This document shows positions 1-5,448 of a stretch of 5,448 nt of DNA, in pieces. The notes under the pieces are model-generated. The model was not told the origin of the DNA. It ran no database searches and was given only the letters and a program-made list of their open reading frames with translations. The first letter of the stretch is position 1. The number at the start of each line of letters is the position of its first letter. Source of the stretch: Actinomycetes bacterium (GTDB lineage: Bacteria; Actinomycetota; Actinomycetes; Actinomycetales; Cellulomonadaceae); assembly GCA_023424135.1 (NCBI GenBank), contig JAFAEH010000216.1:1-5448 (forward strand). Direction: 5' to 3'. The translations under genes and the position numbers were made by a program.

Positions 1-1
1 G

Positions 2-913
2 CCCGCAGCACCGCCCGCCCCCGGACGGGCCGCCCGCGCCCGCCGTCGGCGCGCGCTCGGCTGGTTCGCGCTGCTCGCGGGCCCGAACGTCGCGCTGCTC
101 GTGCTGTTCGTCTACAAGCCGCTGCTCGAGAGCTTCTACCTGTCGACCATGCAGTGGAACCTCGGCTCACCGGTCGCGCGGTTCGTGGGACTCGGCAACT
201 ACGTCGAGTGGTTCACCGCGGACTCGACGGCCCAGGTGATGACGACGACCGCGGTGTTCACGCTGACGACCGTCGGCGGGGCGCTCGTCCTCGGGCTGGG
301 GCTCGCGCTGCTGCTGAACCGTCGGCTGCCGGGCCGCGGCCTGGCGCGCACGGTCGCGTTCGCGCCGTACGTGCTGTCCGGGTACGCCGTCGGCATCCTG
401 TGGCTGTTCATCTTCGACCCGCGCTACGGGCTCATGTCGACCGTGCTCGGCTGGGTCGGCGTCGCATCGCCCCAGTGGTACACGGCCGAGCCGTGGCCGC
501 TCGTGATGGTCGTGGTCGTCTACCTGTGGAAGCACCTCGGCTACGTCGCGCTGATCTACCTGGCCGGGCTGCAGGGCGTCCCGCAGGACCTGCGCGACGC
601 CGCCGCGCTCGACGGTGCGAGCCCGGCGCGCACGCTGCGCTCGATCGTCCTGCCGCTGCTCGCGCCGACGACGTTCTTCCTGCTCGTGACGATGATGCTC
701 GCGTCCCTGCAGTCGTTCGACATCATCCGCTCGATGACGCAGGGCGGGCCGCTCGGGTCGACGACGACGCTGATGTACCAGATCTACCAGGAGGGCTTCG
801 TCAACGGCCGGGCCGGGTACGCGTCCGCCGGTGCGACGGTCCTGTTCCTGCTGCTGCTCGCGGTGACGGCCGTCCAGCTGCGGTTCGTCGAGCGGAAGGT
901 CCACTACGCATGA
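2..913 (+). CDS. ugpA: UgpA-like ABC transporter permease, 5' end outside window
   Basis: This is one of the two membrane subunits of a binding-protein-dependent importer (MalF/UgpA type), which together form the path through the cytoplasmic membrane. The frame is open from the first bases and reads a Pro/Ala/Arg-rich cytoplasmic tail and then a hydrophobic segment, so the start codon lies upstream. The internal GTG at 101 falls inside the first membrane segment and cannot be the start. The visible part is 303 residues, close to the usual family length, so probably few residues are missing. Likely membrane segments (fragment numbering) are about 18-38, 84-105, 116-138, 166-190, 218-237 and 277-295. 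The EAA loop that docks on the ATPase is at about 199-218 (DAAALDGA, then LP). The stop overlaps the next start as ATGA, indicating translational coupling. The permease family is clear. Assignment to glycerol 3-phosphate rather than a sugar rests on the binding protein and phosphodiesterase downstream. Confidence 0.9.
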   Translation, partial: PAAPPAPGRAARARRRRALGWFALLAGPNVALLVLFVYKPLLESFYLSTMQWNLGSPVARFVGLGNYVEWFTADSTAQVMTTTAVFTLTTVGGALVLGLGLALLLNRRLPGRGLARTVAFAPYVLSGYAVGILWLFIFDPRYGLMSTVLGWVGVASPQWYTAEPWPLVMVVVVYLWKHLGYVALIYLAGLQGVPQDLRDAAALDGASPARTLRSIVLPLLAPTTFFLLVTMMLASLQSFDIIRSMTQGGPLGSTTTLMYQIYQEGFVNGRAGYASAGATVLFLLLLAVTAVQLRFVERKVHYA

Positions 914-1851
914 GCACCACGACGACCCCGGCCACGCCGACCCCCGCCACGCCGGCCCCGGCCCGGACGGGCACCGCGCGCCACGCCGACGTCCCCACGC
1001 CCGGCCCCACGCCCCACCGACGCCCCGCGCGCACCCTGCTGCTCGACGCGGGCGGCGTCCTCACCCTCGTCGTCGCCACGCTCGTCCTGGGTGCACCGCT
1101 GCTGTGGATGGTCCTCGCGAGCCTCAAGCGGCCCGACGAGCTGTACGCGCTGCCCCTGCAGTGGCTGCCCGAGAGCCTCGACCTGGCGAACTACGCGCAG
1201 GCGGCGCAGTCCATCCCGCTGGGCACGTTGTTCGCGAACAGCCTCGGCCTGACCCTCGTCGGGTCGGCGCTCAAGGTCACGCTCGGCCTGTGCTGCGCCT
1301 ACGCGCTGGTCTTCCTCGACGTGTCCTTCCGGCGGACCGTGTTCGTCGTCGTCATCGCGGCGCTCATGATCCCGCCGCAGATCACGATCATCCCCAACTA
1401 CACATTCGTCGCGAGCCTCGGCTGGCTCAACACCTACCAGGGCATCCTCGTGCCCGGTCTGGCGAGCGCGTTCGGCACGTTCCTGTTCCGCCAGCACTTC
1501 CTCACCCTGCCGCGCTCGGTGCTCGAGGCGGCCGACCTCGACGGTGCCGGGCACTGGCGGCGGCTGTGGCGGTTCGTCGTGCCGATGTCCCTGCCGACGA
1601 TCGCCGCGGTGACGCTCGTGTCCGTCGTCACCGAGTGGAACGACTACCTGTGGCCGTTCCTCGTCGTCGACGACCCCCGCAAGATGACGCTGCCCGTCGG
1701 CCTGACGCTCCTGCAGAACGTCGACGGCATGACGAACTGGGGGGTGCTGCTGGCCGCGACGACGGTCGTCACCCTGCCGGTCCTCGCCATGTTCCTCGTC
1801 CTGCAGCGCCGGCTCGTCGCCGGACTGACCGCGGGCGCCGTCACCGGCTGA
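910..1851 (+). CDS. ugpE: UgpE-like ABC transporter permease
   Basis: This is the second membrane subunit of the importer (MalG/UgpE type), 313 residues. The ATG at 910 overlaps the TGA of the preceding permease and follows a GGAAGG ribosome-binding site at 894-899. Six membrane segments are visible at about residues 46-70, 105-133, 142-163, 176-195, 224-250 and 277-298. The EAA loop is at 206-225 (EAADLDGAG, ending in VVP), and the WNDYLWP stretch at 243-249 is typical of this subunit class. Residues 1-40 are an unusual Thr/Pro/Ala-rich stretch ahead of the first membrane helix; E. coli UgpE has a much shorter tail there. This tail may be a flexible cytoplasmic extension, or translation could begin further in, but no better start was seen. 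The substrate is inferred from the neighbouring binding protein and phosphodiesterase. Sugar transport is the alternative. Confidence 0.9.
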   Translation: MSTTTTPATPTPATPAPARTGTARHADVPTPGPTPHRRPARTLLLDAGGVLTLVVATLVLGAPLLWMVLASLKRPDELYALPLQWLPESLDLANYAQAAQSIPLGTLFANSLGLTLVGSALKVTLGLCCAYALVFLDVSFRRTVFVVVIAALMIPPQITIIPNYTFVASLGWLNTYQGILVPGLASAFGTFLFRQHFLTLPRSVLEAADLDGAGHWRRLWRFVVPMSLPTIAAVTLVSVVTEWNDYLWPFLVVDDPRKMTLPVGLTLLQNVDGMTNWGVLLAATTVVTLPVLAMFLVLQRRLVAGLTAGAVTG

Positions 1852-1868
1852 CCCGTCACCCCGATCCA

Positions 1869-1892
1869 CCGGACCCGCCCCCGCGGGACCGG
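1869..1892 (+). other. Possible mRNA hairpin between ugpE and ugpB
   Basis: Arms of 10 nt (CCGGACCCGC at 1869-1878 and GCGGGACCGG at 1883-1892) pair except for one A-A mismatch, around a CCCC loop. It lies 18 nt after the ugpE stop. There is no T-run, so it could be a leaky terminator or an RNA-stabilising stem that raises binding-protein mRNA relative to the permeases. This role is inferred. Chance pairing is a real possibility at this GC content. Confidence 0.4.
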
Positions 1893-1900
1893 CCCCCGGC

Positions 1901-1921
1901 ACGCCCACCGACCGGTGGCGT
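1901..1921 (+). other. Second possible hairpin just upstream of the ugpB ribosome-binding site
   Basis: Bases ACGCCCACC (1901-1909) pair with GGTGGCGT (1914-1921), leaving one bulged C and a GACC loop, an 8-bp stem. It ends 11 nt before the GAGGAG ribosome-binding site of the binding-protein gene and leaves that site free. With the hairpin at 1869-1892 it fills much of the only sizeable gap in the operon. Function is unknown. Confidence 0.3.
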
Positions 1922-1932
1922 GCACCCGAACC

Positions 1933-1938
1933 GAGGAG
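1933..1938 (+). promoter_or_regulatory. Ribosome-binding site for ugpB
   Basis: GAGGAG lies 6 nt before the GTG at 1945. It decides the start: an in-frame GTG at 1915 would add ten polar residues before the lipoprotein signal peptide and has no comparable site in front of it. Confidence 0.75.
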
Positions 1939-1944
1939 ACCCCC

Positions 1945-3309
1945 GTGTCCCACCGTGCCCCGACCCGCCGCCGCGGCCTCGCCGCGCTGGCACTGGCCGC
2001 CGCCGGCGCGCTGACCCTCACCGCCTGCACGACCCCGACGATCGCGACCGGCCAGGCCGCCGAGACGCCCGCCACCGCGGACGCCGTCGACTGGTCGGGC
2101 GTCGAGCCCGCGTCCGAGATCACGTGGTGGAGCAACCACCCGGGATCGTCGAAGGCCGTCGAGGAGGAGCTCATCGCGCGCTTCGAGGAGGCGCACCCCG
2201 AGATCTCGGTGAACCTCGTGACCGCGGGCGCCAACTACGACGAGGTCGCGCAGCGGTTCCAGGCCGCGTCGCAGACCTCCGAGCTGCCCGACGTCGTCAT
2301 CTCGTCCGACGTGTGGTGGTTCCGCTACCACCTGAACGACCAGATCATGGCGCTCGACGACGTGTTCGAGCACCTCGACGCGGACACCGACGACTTCGTC
2401 AGCGCGTTCTACGGCGACTACGAGTACGAGGGCCAGCACTGGGCCGCGCCGTACGCGCGCTCGACGCCGCTGTTCTACTACAACAAGGACATGTGGGCGG
2501 CCGCGGGCCTGCCCGACGAGGGTCCGCAGACGTGGGAGCAGATGCAGGAGTGGTCGACCGCGCTCGCCGCGCAGGTCCCCGCCGACTCCAAGCCCTTCGG
2601 CCTGTCGCTGGGCGCGTCGTGGTCCGCGTGGTGGTTCGAGAACATGATCTGGGGCCAGGGTGGCCAGTACTCCGACGAGTGGACGACGACGCTCGACACG
2701 CCCGAGGCGGTCGCCGGCGGCGAGTTCCTGCGCGACCTGTTCCACGGTGACGACGCGTACGCGACGGTCTCGGAGGACTCGACGGCCGACTTCGCCGCCG
2801 GCGTCGTCGCCGCGACCATCGGCTCGACCGGTTCGCTCAAGGGCATCCTCGACGCGGCGTCGTTCGAGGTCGGCACGGCGTTCCTGCCCGACGGTCCCCA
2901 GGGCGGCGGCGTCCCGACGGGCGGCACGGGCCTGGCGATCCCGAAGAACAAGACCCCCGAGGAGCAGCTCGCCGCGGCGATGTTCCTGCAGTTCATCACC
3001 GACACCGAGCAGACCGCGTACTTCTCGCAGAACACCGGGTACATGCCGGTGCGCACGTCCGCGATGGAGTCCGACGCGATGACGGCCGTCTACGAGGCCA
3101 CGCCGCAGTTCCGCACCGCGGTCGACCAGCTCGGTGCCAAGGCGCGCTCGCAGGACTGGATCCGCGTGTTCGTCCCGAGCGCGGACCAGGTGCTCACCGA
3201 GGGCATCGAGCAGATCGTCCTGCGTGGCGAGGACCCCGCTGCGGCGTGGAGCTCCATCACGCCGAAGCTCGAGACCGCCTACCGTGAGAACGTGGAGCCG
3301 TACCTGTGA
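1945..3309 (+). CDS. ugpB: UgpB-like glycerol-3-phosphate/glycerophosphodiester-binding lipoprotein
   Basis: This is the extracellular, lipid-anchored binding protein of the importer, 454 residues. Residues 5-10 are basic, 11-24 hydrophobic, and a lipobox LTAC places the lipidated Cys at residue 28. The rest is a family-1 extracellular solute-binding domain. By hand alignment with E. coli UgpB as I remember it, the ligand residues are largely kept: Tyr98 (their Tyr42), Asp122 (Glu66), Ser173 in RSTPLFYYNKD (Ser121), Trp226 (Trp169), Ser294 in STGSL (Ser247), Gly327 (Gly284) and Tyr366 in NTGYMPV (Tyr323). Arg407 in WIRVFV is a candidate for the phosphate-binding Arg, though its alignment is uncertain. 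The STPxxYYNKD and TGYxP motifs are also seen widely in family-1 binding proteins, so they do not alone prove the substrate. The stop overlaps the start of a glycerophosphodiester phosphodiesterase by 4 bp, which supports a glycerophospho-compound as ligand. A sugar remains the alternative. Confidence 0.88.
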   Translation: MSHRAPTRRRGLAALALAAAGALTLTACTTPTIATGQAAETPATADAVDWSGVEPASEITWWSNHPGSSKAVEEELIARFEEAHPEISVNLVTAGANYDEVAQRFQAASQTSELPDVVISSDVWWFRYHLNDQIMALDDVFEHLDADTDDFVSAFYGDYEYEGQHWAAPYARSTPLFYYNKDMWAAAGLPDEGPQTWEQMQEWSTALAAQVPADSKPFGLSLGASWSAWWFENMIWGQGGQYSDEWTTTLDTPEAVAGGEFLRDLFHGDDAYATVSEDSTADFAAGVVAATIGSTGSLKGILDAASFEVGTAFLPDGPQGGGVPTGGTGLAIPKNKTPEEQLAAAMFLQFITDTEQTAYFSQNTGYMPVRTSAMESDAMTAVYEATPQFRTAVDQLGAKARSQDWIRVFVPSADQVLTEGIEQIVLRGEDPAAAWSSITPKLETAYRENVEPYL

Positions 3310-4040
3310 CCAGGGTCGTCGCGCACCGGGGGAACTCGTGGGTCGCGCCGCAGAACACGCTCGCCGCGTTCGAGGCGGCCGCCCGTGCGGGCGCCGACTC
3401 GATCGAGCTCGACGTGCAGCTGACGTCCGACGGGCACGTCGTCGTGATCCACGACGACACCCTGGACGCGACGACCTCCGGCACCGGCTGGGTGAAGGAC
3501 ACGACGCTCGACGACGTGCGGTCCCTCGACGCGGGCGCGTGGTTCGCGCCCGCGTTCGCGGGGCAGCGCGTCCCGGTGCTCGCCGAGGTCGTCACCCTGC
3601 TGGAGCGGCACCCGTCCGTGGGTCTGCTGTGCGAGCTCAAGGGTGGATGGACGGCGCGGCAGGCGGCGCTCGTCACAGGCCCGCTGCTCGCAGCGGGCCT
3701 CGCGGACCGGGTCGTCGTGCAGAGCTTCTGGCCGGAGACCGTCGAGGCACTGCGCTCGGCGGCGCCCGGCCTGCGCCGCGGGCTCCTGCTCGCCGACGTC
3801 GGGGACGACGTGCTCGACGCGTGCGCGGACCTCGACGTCGCGATGGCGAACCCGCACGGCCTGCTGCTGCAGACGCACCCGGACCTGGTGGACCGGTTGC
3901 ACGGGGCAGGCATCGAGGTCGCCGTGTGGACGCTCGACGAGCCCGCGCACTGGGCTGCGGCCGTCGCGCTCGGGGTCGACGAGATCATCACCGACCGCCC
4001 GGACAGGCTCGCGGGCTGGCTCGCCGCACGCGAGGAGTGA
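3306..4040 (+). CDS. ugpQ: Cytoplasmic glycerophosphodiester phosphodiesterase (UgpQ-like)
   Basis: It hydrolyses glycerophosphodiesters such as glycerophosphocholine or glycerophosphoethanolamine to glycerol 3-phosphate and the free alcohol, using a divalent metal. It has 244 residues, nearly the length of E. coli UgpQ, with no signal peptide, so it should act on imported substrate in the cytoplasm. Visible motifs are the N-terminal HRG (His7, Arg8), ELD (Glu34, Asp36), IHDDTLDATTSG with His49, the AGAWF region at 76-80, CELK (Glu110, Lys112), and a C-terminal WTLDEP and GVDEIITDRP. His7 and His49 are the expected acid/base pair; Glu34, Asp36 and Glu110 are the expected metal ligands. The usual PENT motif reads PQNT (Gln16). 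The GTG at 3306 overlaps the ugpB stop as GTGA, and GGAG at 3294-3297 is well placed. It is the last gene of the operon, and its stop is 4 nt before a long hairpin. Confidence 0.93.
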   Translation: MTRVVAHRGNSWVAPQNTLAAFEAAARAGADSIELDVQLTSDGHVVVIHDDTLDATTSGTGWVKDTTLDDVRSLDAGAWFAPAFAGQRVPVLAEVVTLLERHPSVGLLCELKGGWTARQAALVTGPLLAAGLADRVVVQSFWPETVEALRSAAPGLRRGLLLADVGDDVLDACADLDVAMANPHGLLLQTHPDLVDRLHGAGIEVAVWTLDEPAHWAAAVALGVDEIITDRPDRLAGWLAAREE

Positions 4041-4043
4041 CGG

Positions 4044-4107
4044 GACCGGTGACGGTGTGAAGCGTTGATGTCGGGATCCGGCATCAACGCTTCACACCGT
4101 CCCGGTC
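4044..4107. terminator. Long hairpin between convergent genes, likely bidirectional terminator
   Basis: A perfect 20-bp inverted repeat (4051-4070 with 4082-4101) is extended outward by GACCGG/CCGGTC (4044-4049 with 4102-4107, one bulged T at 4050). Inward it gains three pairs plus one U-G wobble, leaving a 3-nt GAT loop. That gives about 30 paired positions in 64 nt. It starts 4 nt after the phosphodiesterase stop and ends 13 nt before the stop of the convergent esterase gene, so it can serve both transcripts. No T-run follows on either side, which is common for terminator-like stems in high-GC actinobacteria. Confidence 0.85.
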
Positions 4108-4119
4108 AGGCGTCAGGTG

Positions 4120-5373
4120 TCAGGCGCAGGTGGCGGTGACGCCCTGCGCGCTGCCCGTGCCCTGGAAGCCGAACTCGGTGGACTGGCCCGCGCCGACGGA
4201 ACCGTTCCACGGTGCGGGGGAGAACCGCACCGTGCCCGCCGTGCCGGCGCTCGTCGAGTTCCACGCGTTGCTGACCGCAGCACCGCTCGGCAGGTTCACC
4301 GTGGCGGTCCACCCGCTGAGCGACGACGTCCCGGCCGTGACCTTGACGGTCGCGACGAACCCGCCGTTCCACTGGTTGAGCGAGACCGTCGCCGTGCAGC
4401 CTCCGGCCGGCGGGGTCGTGGGCTGCACCGTGGGGCTCGGCGTGGGCGTCGGGGTGCCGGTCGGCGTGGGCGTCGGGCTCGGCGTCGGCGACACGGTGGT
4501 CGACGGGGTCGGGGACGGTGTGGGGCTCGTCGTCGGCTGGGGGCCGTCCGCGAGGGTCGGCGTGGTCCAGTCGACCCACTGCGACAGGCTGCCGGCCGCG
4601 CGGCTCGAGATCCGCATCTGGCCCGCCGACGACCCCGTGCCGAGCAGGAACTTCTGGATGTTCTGCTGCAGCGGCGTGCGCCACTCGGAGCGGTTGGCGC
4701 AGTGCGAGCCGTCCGCGACGTCCGACCAGTAGGTGATGTTGTCGCCCGCCCCGAGGGCCTTGTAGACCTCGGCGCCGCCGAGCGCGGCGACGCTCGCCGA
4801 GCGCGGTCCCAGGTTCGCGATGTGCGGGTTGTCCATGATGAACAGGCCGCGCGGGGCGACGAGCCCGACCATCTGGTGGGTGTCGACCGGCAGGTTGTTC
4901 GGGTTGCCGGTGGAGGAGCCGAACGCGTCGCCGAACCACGGCTGCTCTCCGTACGCGCTGCTCAGCGACTGCGCGCCCTCACCGGGGACGCCGCGGAAGA
5001 TCGGCACGCCTGCGGTGCCGGACTCGATGGGCATGGTCAGCGCGATGCGCTGGTCGAAGACCCCGGCGACGAACGCGCCCTTGCCGAACCGCGAGCAGCC
5101 GGTGACGCCCGTCGCGTCGGCCGCCAGGACCGACCCGCCCGACGCCTCGATGACGTCGATGATGCGGCTGACGCCCCACGCCCAGGCCATGAGCAGGCCG
5201 GTCTGGCTGCTCGACCCGTAGATGTCGTAGAACGCGCCCTGCTTGTTGGTGCGGCCCGTGCCCTCCTTGCCGACGACGTACGGGTCGAAGCGGCGACGAG
5301 CGGCGCTGCTCCCAGGGTCGTCGGCACTGTGCGGGGCGACCGCGGACCGGACGCGCCGGCCGACGTCGCTCAC
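4120..5373 (-). CDS. Glucuronoyl esterase (CE15) with CBM2, N-terminal part missing or rearranged
   Basis: CE15 enzymes cut the ester between 4-O-methyl-glucuronic acid of xylan and lignin alcohols. They are normally secreted. From the GTG at 5373 the product has 417 residues. The CE15 region runs from about 29 (FDPYVVGKEGTGR) to 245, with FYDIYGSS, AWAWGVSRIIDVIE, the nucleophile motif GCSRFGKGA (Ser94, Arg95), ESG (Glu117) and HC (His224). The Ser-to-Glu spacing of 23 equals that of fungal glucuronoyl esterases. A linker (about 279-322) leads to a CBM2 at 326-416. Missing are the roughly 100 or more residues that normally precede FDPY, including the first strands of the alpha/beta-hydrolase fold, and any signal peptide. 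Residues 1-28 are polar and unlike CE15. The frame stays open to the window end, so the true start is uncertain; the GTG at 5373 is chosen because third-position GC rises there and it overlaps another gene's stop. No ribosome-binding site with normal spacing was found. It is probably a non-functional remnant or an assembly chimera. Confidence 0.8.
   Translation of the reverse strand: MSDVGRRVRSAVAPHSADDPGSSAARRRFDPYVVGKEGTGRTNKQGAFYDIYGSSSQTGLLMAWAWGVSRIIDVIEASGGSVLAADATGVTGCSRFGKGAFVAGVFDQRIALTMPIESGTAGVPIFRGVPGEGAQSLSSAYGEQPWFGDAFGSSTGNPNNLPVDTHQMVGLVAPRGLFIMDNPHIANLGPRSASVAALGGAEVYKALGAGDNITYWSDVADGSHCANRSEWRTPLQQNIQKFLLGTGSSAGQMRISSRAAGSLSQWVDWTTPTLADGPQPTTSPTPSPTPSTTVSPTPSPTPTPTGTPTPTPSPTVQPTTPPAGGCTATVSLNQWNGGFVATVKVTAGTSSLSGWTATVNLPSGAAVSNAWNSTSAGTAGTVRFSPAPWNGSVGAGQSTEFGFQGTGSAQGVTATCA
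4126..4398 (-). other. CBM2 cellulose-binding module of the CE15 protein
   Basis: Residues 326-416 form a family 2 carbohydrate-binding module bounded by Cys326 and Cys416, which would form the usual disulfide. The surface tryptophans expected for cellulose binding are at 335 (NQW), 371 (AWNS) and 389 (PWNGS), with a core Trp at 355 (SGW). FGFQGTGS near the end matches the family's FGF-G motif, but the SNPTP-like stretch common before the last strand is shortened. The module sits at the protein's extreme C-terminus, with one residue after the last Cys. Its usual role is to hold a secreted enzyme on plant cell wall. Confidence 0.9.
4408..4539 (-). repeat. Thr-Pro-Ser linker repeat between CE15 and CBM2
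   Basis: Residues 279-322 are a low-complexity linker built from TPSP and TPTP units, with short repeats in the DNA such as GGCGTGGGCGTCGGG on the + strand. Such linkers separate catalytic and binding modules in actinobacterial cellulases and xylanases and are often glycosylated. The repeated DNA is also prone to slippage and assembly error. Confidence 0.85.
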
Positions 5374-5448
5374 CCCTCGGGCTGCCCCGCGAGCAGCCAC
5401 CGGACCGTGCGCGTCGCGGCATGCCCGGCCCCGCGCGCCAGCGCCGTG
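5370..5448 (-). CDS. Possible C-terminal tail of an unknown upstream gene
   Basis: A minus-strand frame offset by one from the CE15 frame enters at the window end and stops with TGA at 5372-5370. It encodes about 25 residues ending RWLLAGQPEG. In this stretch 24 of 25 codons end in G or C while second positions are clearly lower, the pattern of real coding sequence in such genomes; the overlapping CE15-frame reading lacks it. The stop overlaps the GTG at 5373 as GTGA, the same coupling used by the genes at 3306-3309. No family can be recognised from so short a piece. Nearly all of the gene lies outside the window. Confidence 0.35.
   Translation of the reverse strand, partial: TALARGAGHAATRTVRWLLAGQPEG

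Noticed and set aside
154..909. In-frame extension of the UgpE reading frame upstream of 910
   Set aside because: It overlaps the first permease in another frame and gives Arg/Ala-rich nonsense. The real start is the ATG in the ATGA overlap.
101..913. GTG at 101 as the start of the first permease
   Set aside because: It lies within the first membrane helix. The open frame upstream encodes a normal permease N-terminus back to the window edge.
904..2745. A 613-codon open frame on the minus strand opposite ugpE and ugpB
   Set aside because: Its product is Arg/Gly/Asp/Val-rich with no recognisable domain, and it runs antisense to three clear genes. Long antisense frames are expected at this GC content.
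1104..2750. A 548-codon plus-strand frame overlapping ugpE and ugpB
   Set aside because: It yields only Arg/Pro/Ala-rich low-complexity sequence, a shifted-frame shadow of the two real genes.
4057..4095. GAAGCGTT/AACGCTTC halves considered as a LacI-family operator
   Set aside because: They are parts of a much longer perfect stem between two convergent stop codons with no promoter or start nearby, so a terminator is the better reading.
4408..4539. Repeated GGCGTGGGCGTCGGG-type units considered as a tandem regulatory repeat or CRISPR
   Set aside because: The units are imperfect, have no spacers, and translate in frame to a standard Pro/Thr/Ser linker.
4130..4732. A 200-codon plus-strand frame across the CBM2 and linker region
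   Set aside because: Its Val/Gly repeats are the antisense of the Thr/Pro linker. The minus strand has clear CBM2 and CE15 motifs.

Overview
The window is very GC-rich, with G or C at nearly every third codon position, GTG starts, 4-bp stop/start overlaps and a Thr/Pro-linked CBM2 module. This points to a high-GC actinobacterium, most likely a cellulolytic one of the Cellulomonas type. That is inferred from gene style only; there is no rRNA or other marker gene here.

Bases 1-4040 (+ strand) hold four tightly packed genes that read as an sn-glycerol-3-phosphate / glycerophosphodiester uptake operon of the Ugp type: a UgpA-like permease (start lies before the window), a UgpE-like permease joined to it by an ATGA overlap, a UgpB-like lipoprotein binding protein after a 93-bp gap with two possible hairpins, and a cytoplasmic glycerophosphodiester phosphodiesterase (UgpQ-like) joined by a GTGA overlap. 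The binding protein keeps most residues that contact glycerol 3-phosphate in E. coli UgpB, and the phosphodiesterase keeps its catalytic histidines and metal ligands. Together they would bind glycerophosphodiesters or glycerol 3-phosphate outside the membrane, import them, and split diesters inside to glycerol 3-phosphate plus an alcohol. No ATP-binding subunit is present; it must be upstream or encoded elsewhere.

Bases 4041-4119 separate convergent genes and are almost filled by one long hairpin (about 30 paired positions, with a perfect 20-bp core), which probably ends transcription from both sides.

Bases 4120-5373 (- strand) encode a glucuronoyl esterase (CE15) domain, a Thr/Pro/Ser linker and a C-terminal CBM2 cellulose-binding module. 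The catalytic Ser, Glu and His are present, but the first part of the CE15 fold and any signal peptide are missing. The homology begins abruptly near base 5289. Upstream of that, codon composition suggests two other things: the tail of an unrelated minus-strand gene ending at 5370, and a GTGA-coupled start at 5373. The gene therefore looks like a chimera made by a deletion or rearrangement, or by an assembly join close to the end of the sequence. This is the most unusual point in the window. I saw no RNA genes, CRISPR arrays, insertion sequences or phage genes.
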